Source: Paenibacillus taihuensis
GTDB taxonomy: Bacteria; Bacillota; Bacilli; Paenibacillales; Paenibacillaceae
Direction: 5' to 3'
Length of the DNA stretch: 64,000 nt
Assembly: GCF_003386535.1 (NCBI RefSeq)
Contig: NZ_QTTN01000031.1
Location: forward strand, 20,197-84,196
The notes below the pieces were generated by a model. It saw nothing but the letters and a program-made list of their open reading frames with translations. It had not been told where the DNA came from and made no database searches. Every line of letters starts with the position of its first letter. The stretch's first letter is position 1. Positions 17,002 through 25,529 of this stretch are shown piece after piece. A program made the translations under genes and the position numbers.

Positions 17002-18528
17002 ATGAGATGGTCTAAACGTCGCACGATTCGTAAATTGGACTACATGCGCAAATTGAACCGAGTGGAGTCGGAGGAAACACCGACATTTACATGCGATTTG
17101 GGACATAATGAAGATTTACTAAGAAAGACGTTCCGGAATTGCGCAGACGTTGAATACCGCAAGATAGGAGACGATCGGAGCGAGCATTGTCTTGTCGTAT
17201 ATATCGAGAACCTTATTGATAAAAAAATGCTTGATGAACACGTGATAAAACCACTGCTGACAAGCTTGGTCAGCAATCGCGAAATTCACGATGTAACCGA
17301 ATTCATGAACAAAACGCTTCCTGTCGGAAGTATGAATATCTCACGGGATGCTGCTGAAACGACGGGGCATATTCTGGAGGGATATGCTGCCGTTCTAACC
17401 CAAGGCAGCTGTAAAGTGTTGACCGTTTCCTTGCCAGGCACATCCCATAGAAGTATTGAGGAGTCTTCGACCGAGCCTGTCATCAGAGGGGCCAAAGACG
17501 GCTTTATCGAACAGCTTTCGACGAACTTAAGTCTGATACGTCTTAGATTGAAGACGCCGAAGCTTAAGATTGAATATATAACGCTTGGCGAACACACTCG
17601 GACACGAGTAGCCGTTTTATATTTAGAGGGGATTGCTCAAGACTCCTTGGTTGATGAGGTCAGAAGACGAGTCAAACCCATCCAACTGAATGGTGTCGTC
17701 GATTCGGAGTATATCGAGGAATGCATTGAAGACCAACCGTTTTCTCCCTTTCCTCAACTTCAAAGCACAGAGCGTCCGGATGTAGTGACTGCGGAGCTGC
17801 TAGAAGGCAGAGTAGCCATTCTCGTCGATACTTCCCCATTCGCGCTTGTTGCTCCCATGACGCTATGGTCGGGCCTCCAAGCAAGTGAGGATTACTATAT
17901 CCGCTGGCCAATTGCAACTTTCGTAAGATGGATCCGTTTCCTCTTCGTTAATTTTGCTATTTTTGCCCCTTCGCTGTACGTTGCAATTACAACTTTTCAT
18001 CAAGAAATGATCCCTACAAATCTCGTGTTGAGCATTGCAGCCGCAAGAGAAGGCGTTCCCTTTCCGGCCATGATTGAAGCCTTGCTGCTGGAATTAACGT
18101 TCGAAGCATTGCGGGAGGCTGGCATTCGTCTTCCTAAAACGATTGGACAGGCCATTAGCATCGTGGGAGGTATTGTCATTGGGCAGGCGGCCGTACAAGC
18201 CGGGTTCATATCCTCGCCGGTCGTCATTATCGTATCCATTACCGGAATATCGTCATTTGTAATCCCGCGGTATAGTTTTGCGAACGGGATCCGGCTCCTT
18301 CGTTTTCCCATGTTATTTTTGGCCGGTGCGCTCGGGCTATATGGCATTGTTCTGGGGTATCTGCTCATTTTGTTACATCTGACTTCGCTGCGCTCATTCG
18401 GGATGCTTTATCTGTCTCCCATAGTCCCGATCAAATTCACGGCCCTGCGAGATATTCTGGTTCGGGTGCCAATATGGGCGAATTCGCGATTTAAGCCTAA
18501 ATTCCATCAAGAGGGCGCAAATGAATGA
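17002..18528 (+). CDS. GerA-family spore germination protein, A subunit (second locus)
   Basis: This 508-residue receptor subunit has an extra basic N-terminal stretch (MRWSKRRTIRKLDYMRKLNR) compared with the one at 9829. The soluble domain is followed by the hallmark VPFPAMIEALLLELTFEALR, RLPKTIGQAISIVGGIVIG and QAAVQAG, and the C-terminal membrane helices. AAGGAG lies nine bases from the ATG. It overlaps the C-type lipoprotein gene by four bases. Its B-type partner is encoded convergently at 19944 instead of in line, so this is an A-C-X plus B arrangement. Confidence 0.93.
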   Translation: MRWSKRRTIRKLDYMRKLNRVESEETPTFTCDLGHNEDLLRKTFRNCADVEYRKIGDDRSEHCLVVYIENLIDKKMLDEHVIKPLLTSLVSNREIHDVTEFMNKTLPVGSMNISRDAAETTGHILEGYAAVLTQGSCKVLTVSLPGTSHRSIEESSTEPVIRGAKDGFIEQLSTNLSLIRLRLKTPKLKIEYITLGEHTRTRVAVLYLEGIAQDSLVDEVRRRVKPIQLNGVVDSEYIEECIEDQPFSPFPQLQSTERPDVVTAELLEGRVAILVDTSPFALVAPMTLWSGLQASEDYYIRWPIATFVRWIRFLFVNFAIFAPSLYVAITTFHQEMIPTNLVLSIAAAREGVPFPAMIEALLLELTFEALREAGIRLPKTIGQAISIVGGIVIGQAAVQAGFISSPVVIIVSITGISSFVIPRYSFANGIRLLRFPMLFLAGALGLYGIVLGYLLILLHLTSLRSFGMLYLSPIVPIKFTALRDILVRVPIWANSRFKPKFHQEGANE

Positions 18529-19682
18529 AACGGATAAAATGGCTGATTCTTCTTCAGATCTTTTTCCTTAGCGGCTGCTGGGATCGCATGGAAATTAATG
18601 AGCTTGCTCTTGTTACGGGTACGGCCATCGATCTTAAGAAAAATGGCAATCTGGAGGTTTCCCTTCAAGTCGCGCTCCCTTCATCTGCTGATGGAGGACA
18701 CGGCGAAGGGAAGGATGGCAAGTTCTTCGTTATTTCTGTAGAGGGCAAGAACGGAAATGAGATCCATCAGAAGCTGCAGGAAAAAAGCACGAGAAAATTG
18801 TTCCTATCTCATCGAAGCGTGGTGTATATCAGCGAAACTCTGGCGAAGGAGGGACTGAATGGCGTTCTCGATATCTTTATCCATGATCCTAGGAATCGAT
18901 TGAAAACGTATCTTATTATGGTGAAAGGATCGGAAGCGAAAGATATTCTGCAGATGGACTATCCTCTAAAGCAAGTGCCGATTGAGACCGTGAAGGCATT
19001 GCAAATTTCGGGAGGAGAATTAGCGGTAACGATACGCGATTTCTATATTGCGTTAGAAAGCGAAGGGATTCAACCTGTAATGAGTGTTATTGAGGTTGAC
19101 AACCAGTCTAAATCGAAAAACCAATTATTTAATTTTATGGGAGCTGGCGTGTTTAAGGACCTCAAGCTGGCCGGGGTCTTGAATGAAGAAGATTTGCTCG
19201 GATTCATGTGGACGACGAACAAATTGAATTACGGCCGGGTTACGGCTTATCTGCCTGATGGCAGAGGGGAAGTAGGGTTAATCGTAACGCATGCAAGCAG
19301 CAAAATCATCACTCATACAGAACAGGGTTCCGCAAAGTTCAAAATCATGTTGAGTGGTCAGGGCGGATTAGTCGAGAACAATTCAACGCTTAATGTCAGC
19401 GATCCAGAAGAGATGAAACAAATTAAGCACGCATTGGAAGATGCGGTAAAGAAACAAGTTCAACGGTTTATTGCAAAAATCCAAAAGGATTATAATACCG
19501 ACAGTATCGGTTTCGGTCACGAAATTTATAAGAAAGCTCCGAAGCAGTGGGAAGCGATGAGAAATCAGTGGGATGAGCTGTTTCCGAAAGCGGAAATCGG
19601 AGTTGAAGTTAAATTAAGAATTAATGGCTCAGGCATGGTCAACCCAACCTTTGGGAAATACCATGGGATGGTAACCGAATAG
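18525..19682 (+). CDS. Ger(x)C-family germination lipoprotein, C subunit (second locus)
   Basis: This 385-residue protein has a short signal and the lipobox LSGC, followed by the canonical WDRMEINELALVTGTAID. The C-terminal part (DSIGFGHEIYKKAPKQWEAM) is the conserved GerAC tail. The start ATG overlaps the A-subunit stop (ATGA), so translation is coupled. It is a more typical family member than the C subunit at 12308. It should be anchored to the spore inner membrane. Confidence 0.93.
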   Translation: MKRIKWLILLQIFFLSGCWDRMEINELALVTGTAIDLKKNGNLEVSLQVALPSSADGGHGEGKDGKFFVISVEGKNGNEIHQKLQEKSTRKLFLSHRSVVYISETLAKEGLNGVLDIFIHDPRNRLKTYLIMVKGSEAKDILQMDYPLKQVPIETVKALQISGGELAVTIRDFYIALESEGIQPVMSVIEVDNQSKSKNQLFNFMGAGVFKDLKLAGVLNEEDLLGFMWTTNKLNYGRVTAYLPDGRGEVGLIVTHASSKIITHTEQGSAKFKIMLSGQGGLVENNSTLNVSDPEEMKQIKHALEDAVKKQVQRFIAKIQKDYNTDSIGFGHEIYKKAPKQWEAMRNQWDELFPKAEIGVEVKLRINGSGMVNPTFGKYHGMVTE

Positions 19683-19703
19683 GCGTGAGAAGGAGCTCGG
19701 AAG

Positions 19704-19934
19704 ATGATTGTTAAAATCATTGCCTTTGTGGCTGTGCTGGTGTGCTGGACATTCTATATTGCTAAGTCCTTGCTCCATAAAAAAAGGCCTAAAACAGCAG
19801 CCGTGTACTGTTGTTTGATGGCCTTATGCATAGTGGAAGGGGCTTTATACCTCGCCGACGTCTATTTCCCGTTCTCAATCGCTCCTGTACGCTTCTTTTT
19901 CGAGCCAATCGGAAAAAAACTGTTAACGCCTTAA
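19704..19934 (+). CDS. small two-helix membrane protein of the ger locus
   Basis: This 76-residue protein has two hydrophobic segments (residues 2-24 and about 33-53), separated by the basic loop LLHKKRPKT. AAGGAG is well placed before the ATG at 19704. It follows the C-subunit gene by 21 bases and so belongs to the same unit. I do not recognise the family. Small membrane proteins are found in some ger operons, and a receptor accessory role is inferred from position only. It ends 10 bases from the convergent B-subunit gene. Confidence 0.65.
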   Translation: MIVKIIAFVAVLVCWTFYIAKSLLHKKRPKTAAVYCCLMALCIVEGALYLADVYFPFSIAPVRFFFEPIGKKLLTP

Positions 19935-19943
19935 TCGGTAGGG

Positions 19944-21050
19944 TTACTCGTTACCCTGCAAGGTTTTGTTCCCGAATCTTTTGAAAGTATCAATCATGAG
20001 GAGCAACAGCGGTAAAATCAGTTGAGTGAAAAAAGCATAGATCGGATACGTATACCGCAAAAAATAACCGAGCTCCGTTGAGTTATGGAATAAGGATACG
20101 GAGCCAATCACTGAGAAAAGCGTAATCGGTACGATAAAATGGCGATATTTATTCAAGTTGAAAAGTTGCCCGATGCTTAGACAGATAATAAAAAAGGTCA
20201 AGGATATCTTAACAAAGCTAGCTGTAACCCAGATCACGACGGCAAAAGCCTCCAAACGTTCGAAGCTTCCGGTTATGCCGATATATTGGATCACGCTTAA
20301 TAAAGGAAAAGTCAAATTATCCGTTAACGGCCCAAAGACCATGATAAGAGGTATTAATGTGAAAGCGAGCAGCGCAGATACCGCTGACAAAGAAAAGAAC
20401 GAAGCTTTGATCGCTTTTCCAGGTTGATTCAAATAGGGGAGAAACCACCCTATAATAAAGAATTGAGATAAGTACGCAACCGGATAAATGCTTGCCCGAA
20501 GAACGGGAACAATCCCTTTGCTCATGACGGGAAAGAGTCTCTCTGGATTCGATTCCGCGAGCATGAGGAATAGAAGCGGAATGAAAAAGACGAAGATCAA
20601 CAAGCTAAGATATTCATTGGATCTTGCTATGGATTCAATGCCCAAATAAACGGCAATCGCGCAAACGATTGCCAAGGTCAGGCTGATAACGATCGCCGGA
20701 GATTTCATTAGCAGAACGGTATTAATGAACTGAACGTGTTGATTAAGCAAGAAGAGGTTCACATGAACCCAATAGAAGATGAAATAGCAGCCCAACGCTT
20801 TACCAGCCCACTTGCCTAGGATTCGGCTGCTGTACTCTATTATCGTCAATCCAGGATATCGCTTAGATAACGTGGTCATGACCCAAATGGATAAAGCTCC
20901 GCATGTTATCGCAGGAAATATTGAAATCCAAGCATCATGCTGCGCGATCTGTGCCATCAAACTTGGAATGATAAGAATGACAGTGGGTGATATGAATGAA
21001 AACAAGAGCAAGCTAAATTGGATTCCTGATAGTTGTTCAACGGGCTTCAT
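19944..21050 (-). CDS. GerB-family germination permease, B subunit (second locus, convergent)
   Basis: This 368-residue APC-type permease has about ten hydrophobic helices, beginning QLSGIQFSLLLFSF and ending IYAFFTQLILPLLLLMID. I chose the ATG at 21050 with GGAGG upstream; a TTG at 21068 would add six residues. It is the only B-type gene in this locus and must serve the A and C proteins at 17002-19682, although it is on the opposite strand and needs its own promoter. Matching levels of A, B and C would therefore depend on two promoters. Confidence 0.9.
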   Translation of the reverse strand: MKPVEQLSGIQFSLLLFSFISPTVILIIPSLMAQIAQHDAWISIFPAITCGALSIWVMTTLSKRYPGLTIIEYSSRILGKWAGKALGCYFIFYWVHVNLFLLNQHVQFINTVLLMKSPAIVISLTLAIVCAIAVYLGIESIARSNEYLSLLIFVFFIPLLFLMLAESNPERLFPVMSKGIVPVLRASIYPVAYLSQFFIIGWFLPYLNQPGKAIKASFFSLSAVSALLAFTLIPLIMVFGPLTDNLTFPLLSVIQYIGITGSFERLEAFAVVIWVTASFVKISLTFFIICLSIGQLFNLNKYRHFIVPITLFSVIGSVSLFHNSTELGYFLRYTYPIYAFFTQLILPLLLLMIDTFKRFGNKTLQGNE

Positions 21051-21219
21051 CGCGGCGATATCCTCCAAGAAGAATCAGAGTGTAGATTATGTTAAGTATT
21101 TCCATCTTCTAAAGAGGCGATACAAATGGAGAGTCGGAGAACGTGACAAGTATACGAATGAATGCAGAGGATACCTTAATGTTGTGTCCACAATTTGGAA
21201 TGAAAAAGAAGAGGAGCGC

Positions 21220-21441
21220 ATGCGAGAATGGATAAAATCGGAAGGCGTTTCCATCGTCTCCAGCGTCACGCTAGGCAAGGATGCGAATGACGGCTATGTG
21301 CTGGCTGTAACGTTTGATATTACGATCAAAGGCGTTGAACGCAGCGTCGCGCAAGAAATCGTCGATGAAGCGCATAAGGTTTGTCCTTACGCAAGAGCGA
21401 CCCGCGGCAATATCGAGGTTATTTCGAACGTTGTCGGTTAA
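21220..21441 (+). pseudogene. Ohr/OsmC-family C-terminal fragment
   Basis: Seventy-three codons from an ATG behind AGAGGAG encode the C-terminal half of an organic-hydroperoxide resistance/OsmC protein. The conserved peroxidatic second Cys is in AHKVCPYARATRGNIEV, preceded by a strand-helix pattern typical of the family. The N-terminal half, with the first catalytic Cys, is missing, so a normal two-Cys peroxidase cannot form. The ribosome-like site could be chance. It is best treated as a remnant. Confidence 0.7.
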
Positions 21442-21482
21442 GGGATACCAAGTAGCCGCATTACACAAGAGGAGGTCGCAAG

Positions 21483-21818
21483 GTGGAGGTCCATTCATTA
21501 ATGAAAGAAACGTTCAAGGGACAAATAGACCATGGAATCACGCTCGTAGACTTCTATAAGTCTGGAGATAACGCTTGTCAGGAGCAGCTTCTCACCGATC
21601 AAAGCCTAGTCCAAGAAGTAAGATTTCAAGCTGCCGTAGCCAAAGTTGATGTGGATCAGGAGCAAGAGCTCGCAACTGAATACGGCGTGTCGAGCGTACC
21701 AACATTATTGCTGTTCAAAGACGGATACAAAGTAGAAACCTTTGTCGGGCAGCATAGCAAGGAGGAATTGAAGAAACACATCATCAGTTATGCAACGATG
21801 AGTGATTCTTGCGTCTAG
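21483..21818 (+). CDS. thioredoxin-fold protein with degenerate active site
   Basis: The product is 111 residues from a GTG at 21483, with AGGAGG seven bases upstream. The fold is clear: TLVDFYKSGDNACQEQ, AKVDVDQEQELATEYGVSSV and the cis-Pro strand PTLLLFKDGYKVETFVG. At the WCGPC site the sequence aligns as GDNAC, so the nucleophilic Cys is Asp and only the second Cys remains. It cannot be a normal disulfide reductase. A second Cys lies near the C-terminus (SDSCV). It is next to the Ohr fragment and ends with a strong terminator. A binding or single-thiol role is possible. Confidence 0.8.
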   Translation: MEVHSLMKETFKGQIDHGITLVDFYKSGDNACQEQLLTDQSLVQEVRFQAAVAKVDVDQEQELATEYGVSSVPTLLLFKDGYKVETFVGQHSKEELKKHIISYATMSDSCV

Positions 21819-21842
21819 GGAAATGCAATGACTTGTAGCCGG

Positions 21843-21867
21843 GCCGGTCAAACGACCGGCTTTTTTT
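21843..21867 (+). terminator. Rho-independent terminator
   Basis: GCCGGTC (21843-21849), loop AAAC, GACCGGC (21854-21860), then seven T. It ends the thioredoxin-fold gene 24 bases after its stop. Confidence 0.9.
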
Positions 21868-21974
21868 ATGGATTGAAACAACACGGCTATTTTGGACCTG
21901 TACTGCCTTCCATACGGTTGTTATAATTCACGGGGATACAGCAGGAATTAATATTGATTAAAGGAAGTAATTGG

Positions 21975-22331
21975 ATGAAAAAAGGCTGGTTTGAATTGGA
22001 TTTGCATAACATTGATGATTACTGCGGTGATTGCTATAAAACGTGGGCGATCCGTATTTACTCGTATGACGATGAAGACGCAGCAACTCCGGATGTGACT
22101 TTGATTTTGAGTCCAGTGAAAGGACTCGGCAATAGTTATTGCATTATGGAGTATTCGATTACATATGTAGGTCGTGAAATCATGTTTGATGAGGCAACGG
22201 AATTAGTAAAGAGGCTAGATGAGTTGTCCGGCACGAAAGATACAGTTAGCTTGACCGAGCATTTGATGATCTGCCGCGAATTTTTTAATGAAGGAAAGTC
22301 CACTGCAAATTCAGGTACTGTCAGACGATGA
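21975..22331 (+). CDS. hypothetical protein
   Basis: The product is 118 residues from the ATG at 21975, with AAAGGAAG seven bases upstream; a TTG at 21954 is less likely. TATAAT lies at 21922-21927. The protein is acidic, soluble and rich in beta-type sequence in its first two thirds (WAIRIYSYDDED, TLILSPVKG), then helical (EATELVKRLDEL). Four Cys are scattered (YCGDCYK near the N-terminus, then two single ones). I do not recognise a family. It is monocistronic between the thioredoxin-fold protein and the epoxide hydrolase promoter. Confidence 0.6.
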   Translation: MKKGWFELDLHNIDDYCGDCYKTWAIRIYSYDDEDAATPDVTLILSPVKGLGNSYCIMEYSITYVGREIMFDEATELVKRLDELSGTKDTVSLTEHLMICREFFNEGKSTANSGTVRR

Positions 22332-22408
22332 TCTATGCATATTTCGGATACACCGAGTCGAGAGCCGTCGGTTACGATGGCTTTTTGGCATTTTCGGGCG
22401 CACGCAAT

Positions 22409-22505
22409 GTAACTGTTAAATTAATTTTTGATAGTTACTTGTTTTTGGGATTAGATCGTGCTATATTACTACTTGTAACTTTTAAATTTATATTTAGTTA
22501 GTTAC
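22409..22505 (+). promoter_or_regulatory. promoter flanked by two GTAACT/AGTTAC palindromes
   Basis: Operator 1 is GTAACT (22409-22414) N18 AGTTAC (22433-22438). Operator 2 is GTAACT (22475-22480) N19 AGTTAC (22500-22505). Between them lie TTGTTT (22439-22444) and TATATT (22462-22467) with a 17-base spacer. A dimeric regulator bound at both sites would bracket the promoter of the epoxide hydrolase and could repress it, possibly through DNA looping. The regulator is not identified. MarR-, HxlR- and PadR-type proteins use sites of similar look. Confidence 0.7.
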
Positions 22506-22538
22506 AAATCAAAAACGCAAATAAAAGGAGATCATAAA

Positions 22539-23720
22539 ATGACACAACAAGACAACAACATCATCCGCCCGTTTCACATTCATGTGCCAGAAGAAGAACT
22601 AGTTGAATTGCGCAACCGCATTAATGCAACCCGCTGGCCGGACAAAGAAACGGTATCGGATCAATCTCAAGGCACGCAGCTTGGAACGATTCAAGAGCTC
22701 GCTCGCTACTGGGCGAATGAATATGACTGGCGTAAAGTCGAAGCGAAAATTAACAGTTATCCGCATTTCCTTACGGAGATCGATGGTCTTGACATTCACT
22801 TCATTCACGTTCGTTCGAAGCATGAAAATGCCATGCCGATCATCATTGCACACGGCTGGCCGGGTTCGATCATTGAGCAACTGAAGCTCATCGAGCCGTT
22901 GACTAACCCTACGGCGCACGGCGGCAGTGAAGCTGATGCATTCCATGTCGTAATTCCATCCATGCCTGGCTATGGATACTCGGGCAAACCGACTGAGACA
23001 GGCTGGGGTCCTCAGCGCATCGCCAGTGCATATGGCGAACTGATGACGCGTCTTGGCTACGAGAAGTATGTGGCGCAGGGCGGTGACTGGGGAGCGATTG
23101 TTGTTGACTTTATGGGCGTTCAGGAGCCTGAAGGCTTAATGGCACTGCACACCAACATGCCTGGCGTAATTCCGGCTGATGCCGATGCAGCAATCTGGTC
23201 CGGCAATCCGCTGCCAGCAGGCCTGTCGGAAGAAGAGAAGGAAGCATGCGCGCAAGTCCTTGAGAATAAATTTTATTATGCTTTCATCATGGGAGACCGC
23301 CCGCAATCGCTGACGGGACTCGCGGATTCGCCAGTCGGATTGGCTGCATTTATGATCGACCACGATTATAAGAGCCTTGCGATGATTTCGAGATCGTTTG
23401 CCGGAGTCAATGAGGGTCTTACTCGTGACGACGTTCTCGACAATATCTCGCACTTCTGGTTTACGAACTCTGCGATCTCTGCGGCTCGTCTTTACGGTCA
23501 GAACAAACACTCCTTCTTCGGTGTTAAAGGTGTACAGCTGCCGGTTGCCGTCAGCGTTTACCCGGACGAGCTTTATGTAGCGCCAAAGAGCTGGACAGAG
23601 AAGGCATACCCGAATCTAATCCACTTCAACAAGCTGCCGAAAGGTGGACACTTTGCTGCTTGGGAGCAACCGGAGTATATGGTTTCTGAGCTGCGGACAG
23701 CATTCAAGACGCTGCGCTAA
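22539..23720 (+). CDS. epoxide hydrolase with N-terminal EHN domain
   Basis: This 393-residue enzyme hydrolyses epoxides to diols in the cytosol. The EHN domain (about residues 8-115, RPFHIHVPEEELVELRNRI) precedes an alpha/beta-hydrolase core. The oxyanion motif is HGWPGS, the nucleophile Asp lies in QGGDWGA, and the catalytic His in KGGHFAAWEQPE. AAAAGGAG precedes the ATG. It is monocistronic, between a double-operator promoter and a strong terminator, and so is probably induced by a specific compound. A broken paralogue lies at 13462 with the same kind of operator. The natural substrate is unknown. Confidence 0.93.
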   Translation: MTQQDNNIIRPFHIHVPEEELVELRNRINATRWPDKETVSDQSQGTQLGTIQELARYWANEYDWRKVEAKINSYPHFLTEIDGLDIHFIHVRSKHENAMPIIIAHGWPGSIIEQLKLIEPLTNPTAHGGSEADAFHVVIPSMPGYGYSGKPTETGWGPQRIASAYGELMTRLGYEKYVAQGGDWGAIVVDFMGVQEPEGLMALHTNMPGVIPADADAAIWSGNPLPAGLSEEEKEACAQVLENKFYYAFIMGDRPQSLTGLADSPVGLAAFMIDHDYKSLAMISRSFAGVNEGLTRDDVLDNISHFWFTNSAISAARLYGQNKHSFFGVKGVQLPVAVSVYPDELYVAPKSWTEKAYPNLIHFNKLPKGGHFAAWEQPEYMVSELRTAFKTLR

Positions 23721-23758
23721 TCGATCATCTTAGAGAGAACAATATGATGTAGCAGAAG

Positions 23759-23791
23759 ACGACTGCCGGTGTTGACGGCAGTCGTTTTTTT
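23759..23791 (+). terminator. Rho-independent terminator of the epoxide hydrolase gene
   Basis: ACGACTGCCG (23759-23768) pairs with CGGCAGTCGT (23776-23785), and a T-tract runs to 23791. Confidence 0.92.
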
Positions 23792-23888
23792 GTCTGAGCC
23801 TGCATTCAGCGGACTTGCTTAACGGAATATGTTGAGTATCGAAAGCGAAGAATAGGAAGTGTATTTTACCGGAAATGTAGGTGTAAGC

Positions 23889-25331
23889 GTGTGGTATATA
23901 AACCGTAACGATGCAAAACCCATATGGCAACAAATGCTGGACCAAGCCATCAGCCAAATTTCCAGCGGTAATTGGCAACCGGGACAGTTATTGCTTCCTT
24001 CTCGAGAACTAGCGCAGCAGTTAGGCGTTTCGCGCTCCACGATACAGATCGTATACGAAGAATTGAAAGCACGCGGCTACATCTATACCTCAAGGAGAGG
24101 AGGTACAAGGGTAAGCCGAGGGATGAAATGCATAGATGGCAATCCCGATCTTCAACAGAAACAAGGTCCGCTGCTGCCTTCATTACCGTTCTTGGATGCA
24201 TCTGTCGATCATCTGAAGGAATGGCTTAAAGGTGAAGATGCTAATCATGTCACCATTGATTTCAGCCCGCACGAGCCTTACGTAGATACGATCTTTCTTA
24301 AGACTTGGAAACAAGCTTACCTACATGTCTCCTCTTCCATGAATCCATGCGACTGGGCATATGGAAATAACAGTTATGGATATATGCCGTTACGTGAACA
24401 AGTTCAGCGATACCTGTCAATCGAACGGGGAATTAATGTTCAGACGGAACAGATCCTGCTAACCTCTGGTGCACACCAAACCCTCCAACTAATCGCGCAA
24501 GGTTTGCTGACGGAAGGCGACATGGTCACCGTCGAAGATCCGGGATTCCCGGCATCATGGTTGGTCATGAGAGACCGGCGTATGAATGTCGTGCCGATCC
24601 CGGTCGATGAATTTGGTCTGGTCGTTGATCGCATCCCTCAGGAATCCAAATTAACGTTTGTAACACCTTCACACCAATGTGCAGTCGGTGCCGTACTATC
24701 GGAGCCAAGGAGGCAGCAGCTGATTGAATGGGCTGTTAAGAATCACAGCTGGATCGTAGAGGACGACTATGACGGTGAATATCGTTATCGCGGAGAACCG
24801 CTGCCGCCCCTGTTTAGCCAAGCATCAAAAAACACCTTGTATATGATCAGCTTCTCCAAAATGATCGCTCCTGGTATCCGTCTATCCGCATTAGTCGGAT
24901 CAACAGAGGCAATCGCGCAGCTTGCGCGAGTTCAGGAGCTGCTTTACCGTCATGTACCCATAATGGAAGCAGTGACACTGACCCGTTTCATTGAGCAGGG
25001 TCATTTTATTAGGCATTTGAGAAGAGTGCGAAACCTATATAGACGCCGTCACGAATGCATGTATAAAGCCATTCTTGCAAATGGATTAACCAACCGGTTT
25101 ACTTTATCTGAAATTGAGACGGGATCGCATCTACTTCTGGAAGCTGAGCCTTCATTTGATGAAGCTTTCTTCACCTCAATCCTGCTGAAGCGGGGGATTC
25201 GTGTTTATCCTCTTAGCCTATATGGTTTGGAGAGTACCAGAAGGGGGTGGGTGCTTGGATTTGCAAAAGTGGATGAGAAGGCGATTGAAGAGGGAATCGC
25301 TGTCCTGGCCGAGGTTTTGTTGAATTCATAG
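23889..25331 (+). CDS. MocR-type GntR/aminotransferase transcriptional regulator
   Basis: The product is about 480 residues. The start is uncertain: the GTG at 23889 gives the usual MocR N-terminus (WYINRNDAKPIWQQM), and a GTG at 23859 would add ten residues. The first 75 or so residues form a GntR winged helix (LLLPSRELAQQLGVSRSTIQ), followed by a linker and a fold-type I aminotransferase domain. The PLP-binding Lys is in MISFSKMIAPGIRLS, with VEDDYDGEYRYRG upstream. Such proteins sense PLP or PLP-amine adducts. It could control the neighbouring DinB or epoxide hydrolase genes, but the intervening terminators make a separate unit likely. Confidence 0.9.
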   Translation: MWYINRNDAKPIWQQMLDQAISQISSGNWQPGQLLLPSRELAQQLGVSRSTIQIVYEELKARGYIYTSRRGGTRVSRGMKCIDGNPDLQQKQGPLLPSLPFLDASVDHLKEWLKGEDANHVTIDFSPHEPYVDTIFLKTWKQAYLHVSSSMNPCDWAYGNNSYGYMPLREQVQRYLSIERGINVQTEQILLTSGAHQTLQLIAQGLLTEGDMVTVEDPGFPASWLVMRDRRMNVVPIPVDEFGLVVDRIPQESKLTFVTPSHQCAVGAVLSEPRRQQLIEWAVKNHSWIVEDDYDGEYRYRGEPLPPLFSQASKNTLYMISFSKMIAPGIRLSALVGSTEAIAQLARVQELLYRHVPIMEAVTLTRFIEQGHFIRHLRRVRNLYRRRHECMYKAILANGLTNRFTLSEIETGSHLLLEAEPSFDEAFFTSILLKRGIRVYPLSLYGLESTRRGWVLGFAKVDEKAIEEGIAVLAEVLLNS

Positions 25332-25478
25332 TCTGCCATCTCTAGATATCATTCGGTATGGACTGTTCTGAAATATTAGCTTTGGATGTGTACGAGCACT
25401 CCATTTGTTGCTATAGTACGAGTGTGGCAGATTTGCTGCTAGGCTTTGGCCGGCCAGACTAAATCATTCAATAGACCG

Positions 25479-25508
25479 TGGCCCGTATTCGTCGGGCCAT
25501 GTTTTTTT
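25479..25508 (+). terminator. Rho-independent terminator or attenuator
   Basis: TGGCCCG (25479-25485), loop TATTCGT, CGGGCCA (25493-25499), then TG and seven T. It lies 148 bases after the MocR stop and only 22 bases before the DinB start. It could therefore act as an attenuator in a DinB leader as well as ending MocR transcription. Confidence 0.75.
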
Positions 25509-25529
25509 AGCCTGATTTGGAGGTGCGCA

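Noticed and set aside
19944..19975. AGGGTTAC/GTTACCCT hairpin between the convergent small membrane gene and gerB
   Set aside because: Imperfect stem inside the gerB coding end and no T-tract, so not called a terminator.
20812..21219. Plus-strand extension of the Ohr fragment into the GerB gene
   Set aside because: This part is the complement of the B subunit and its leader; the Ohr similarity starts only near 21220.
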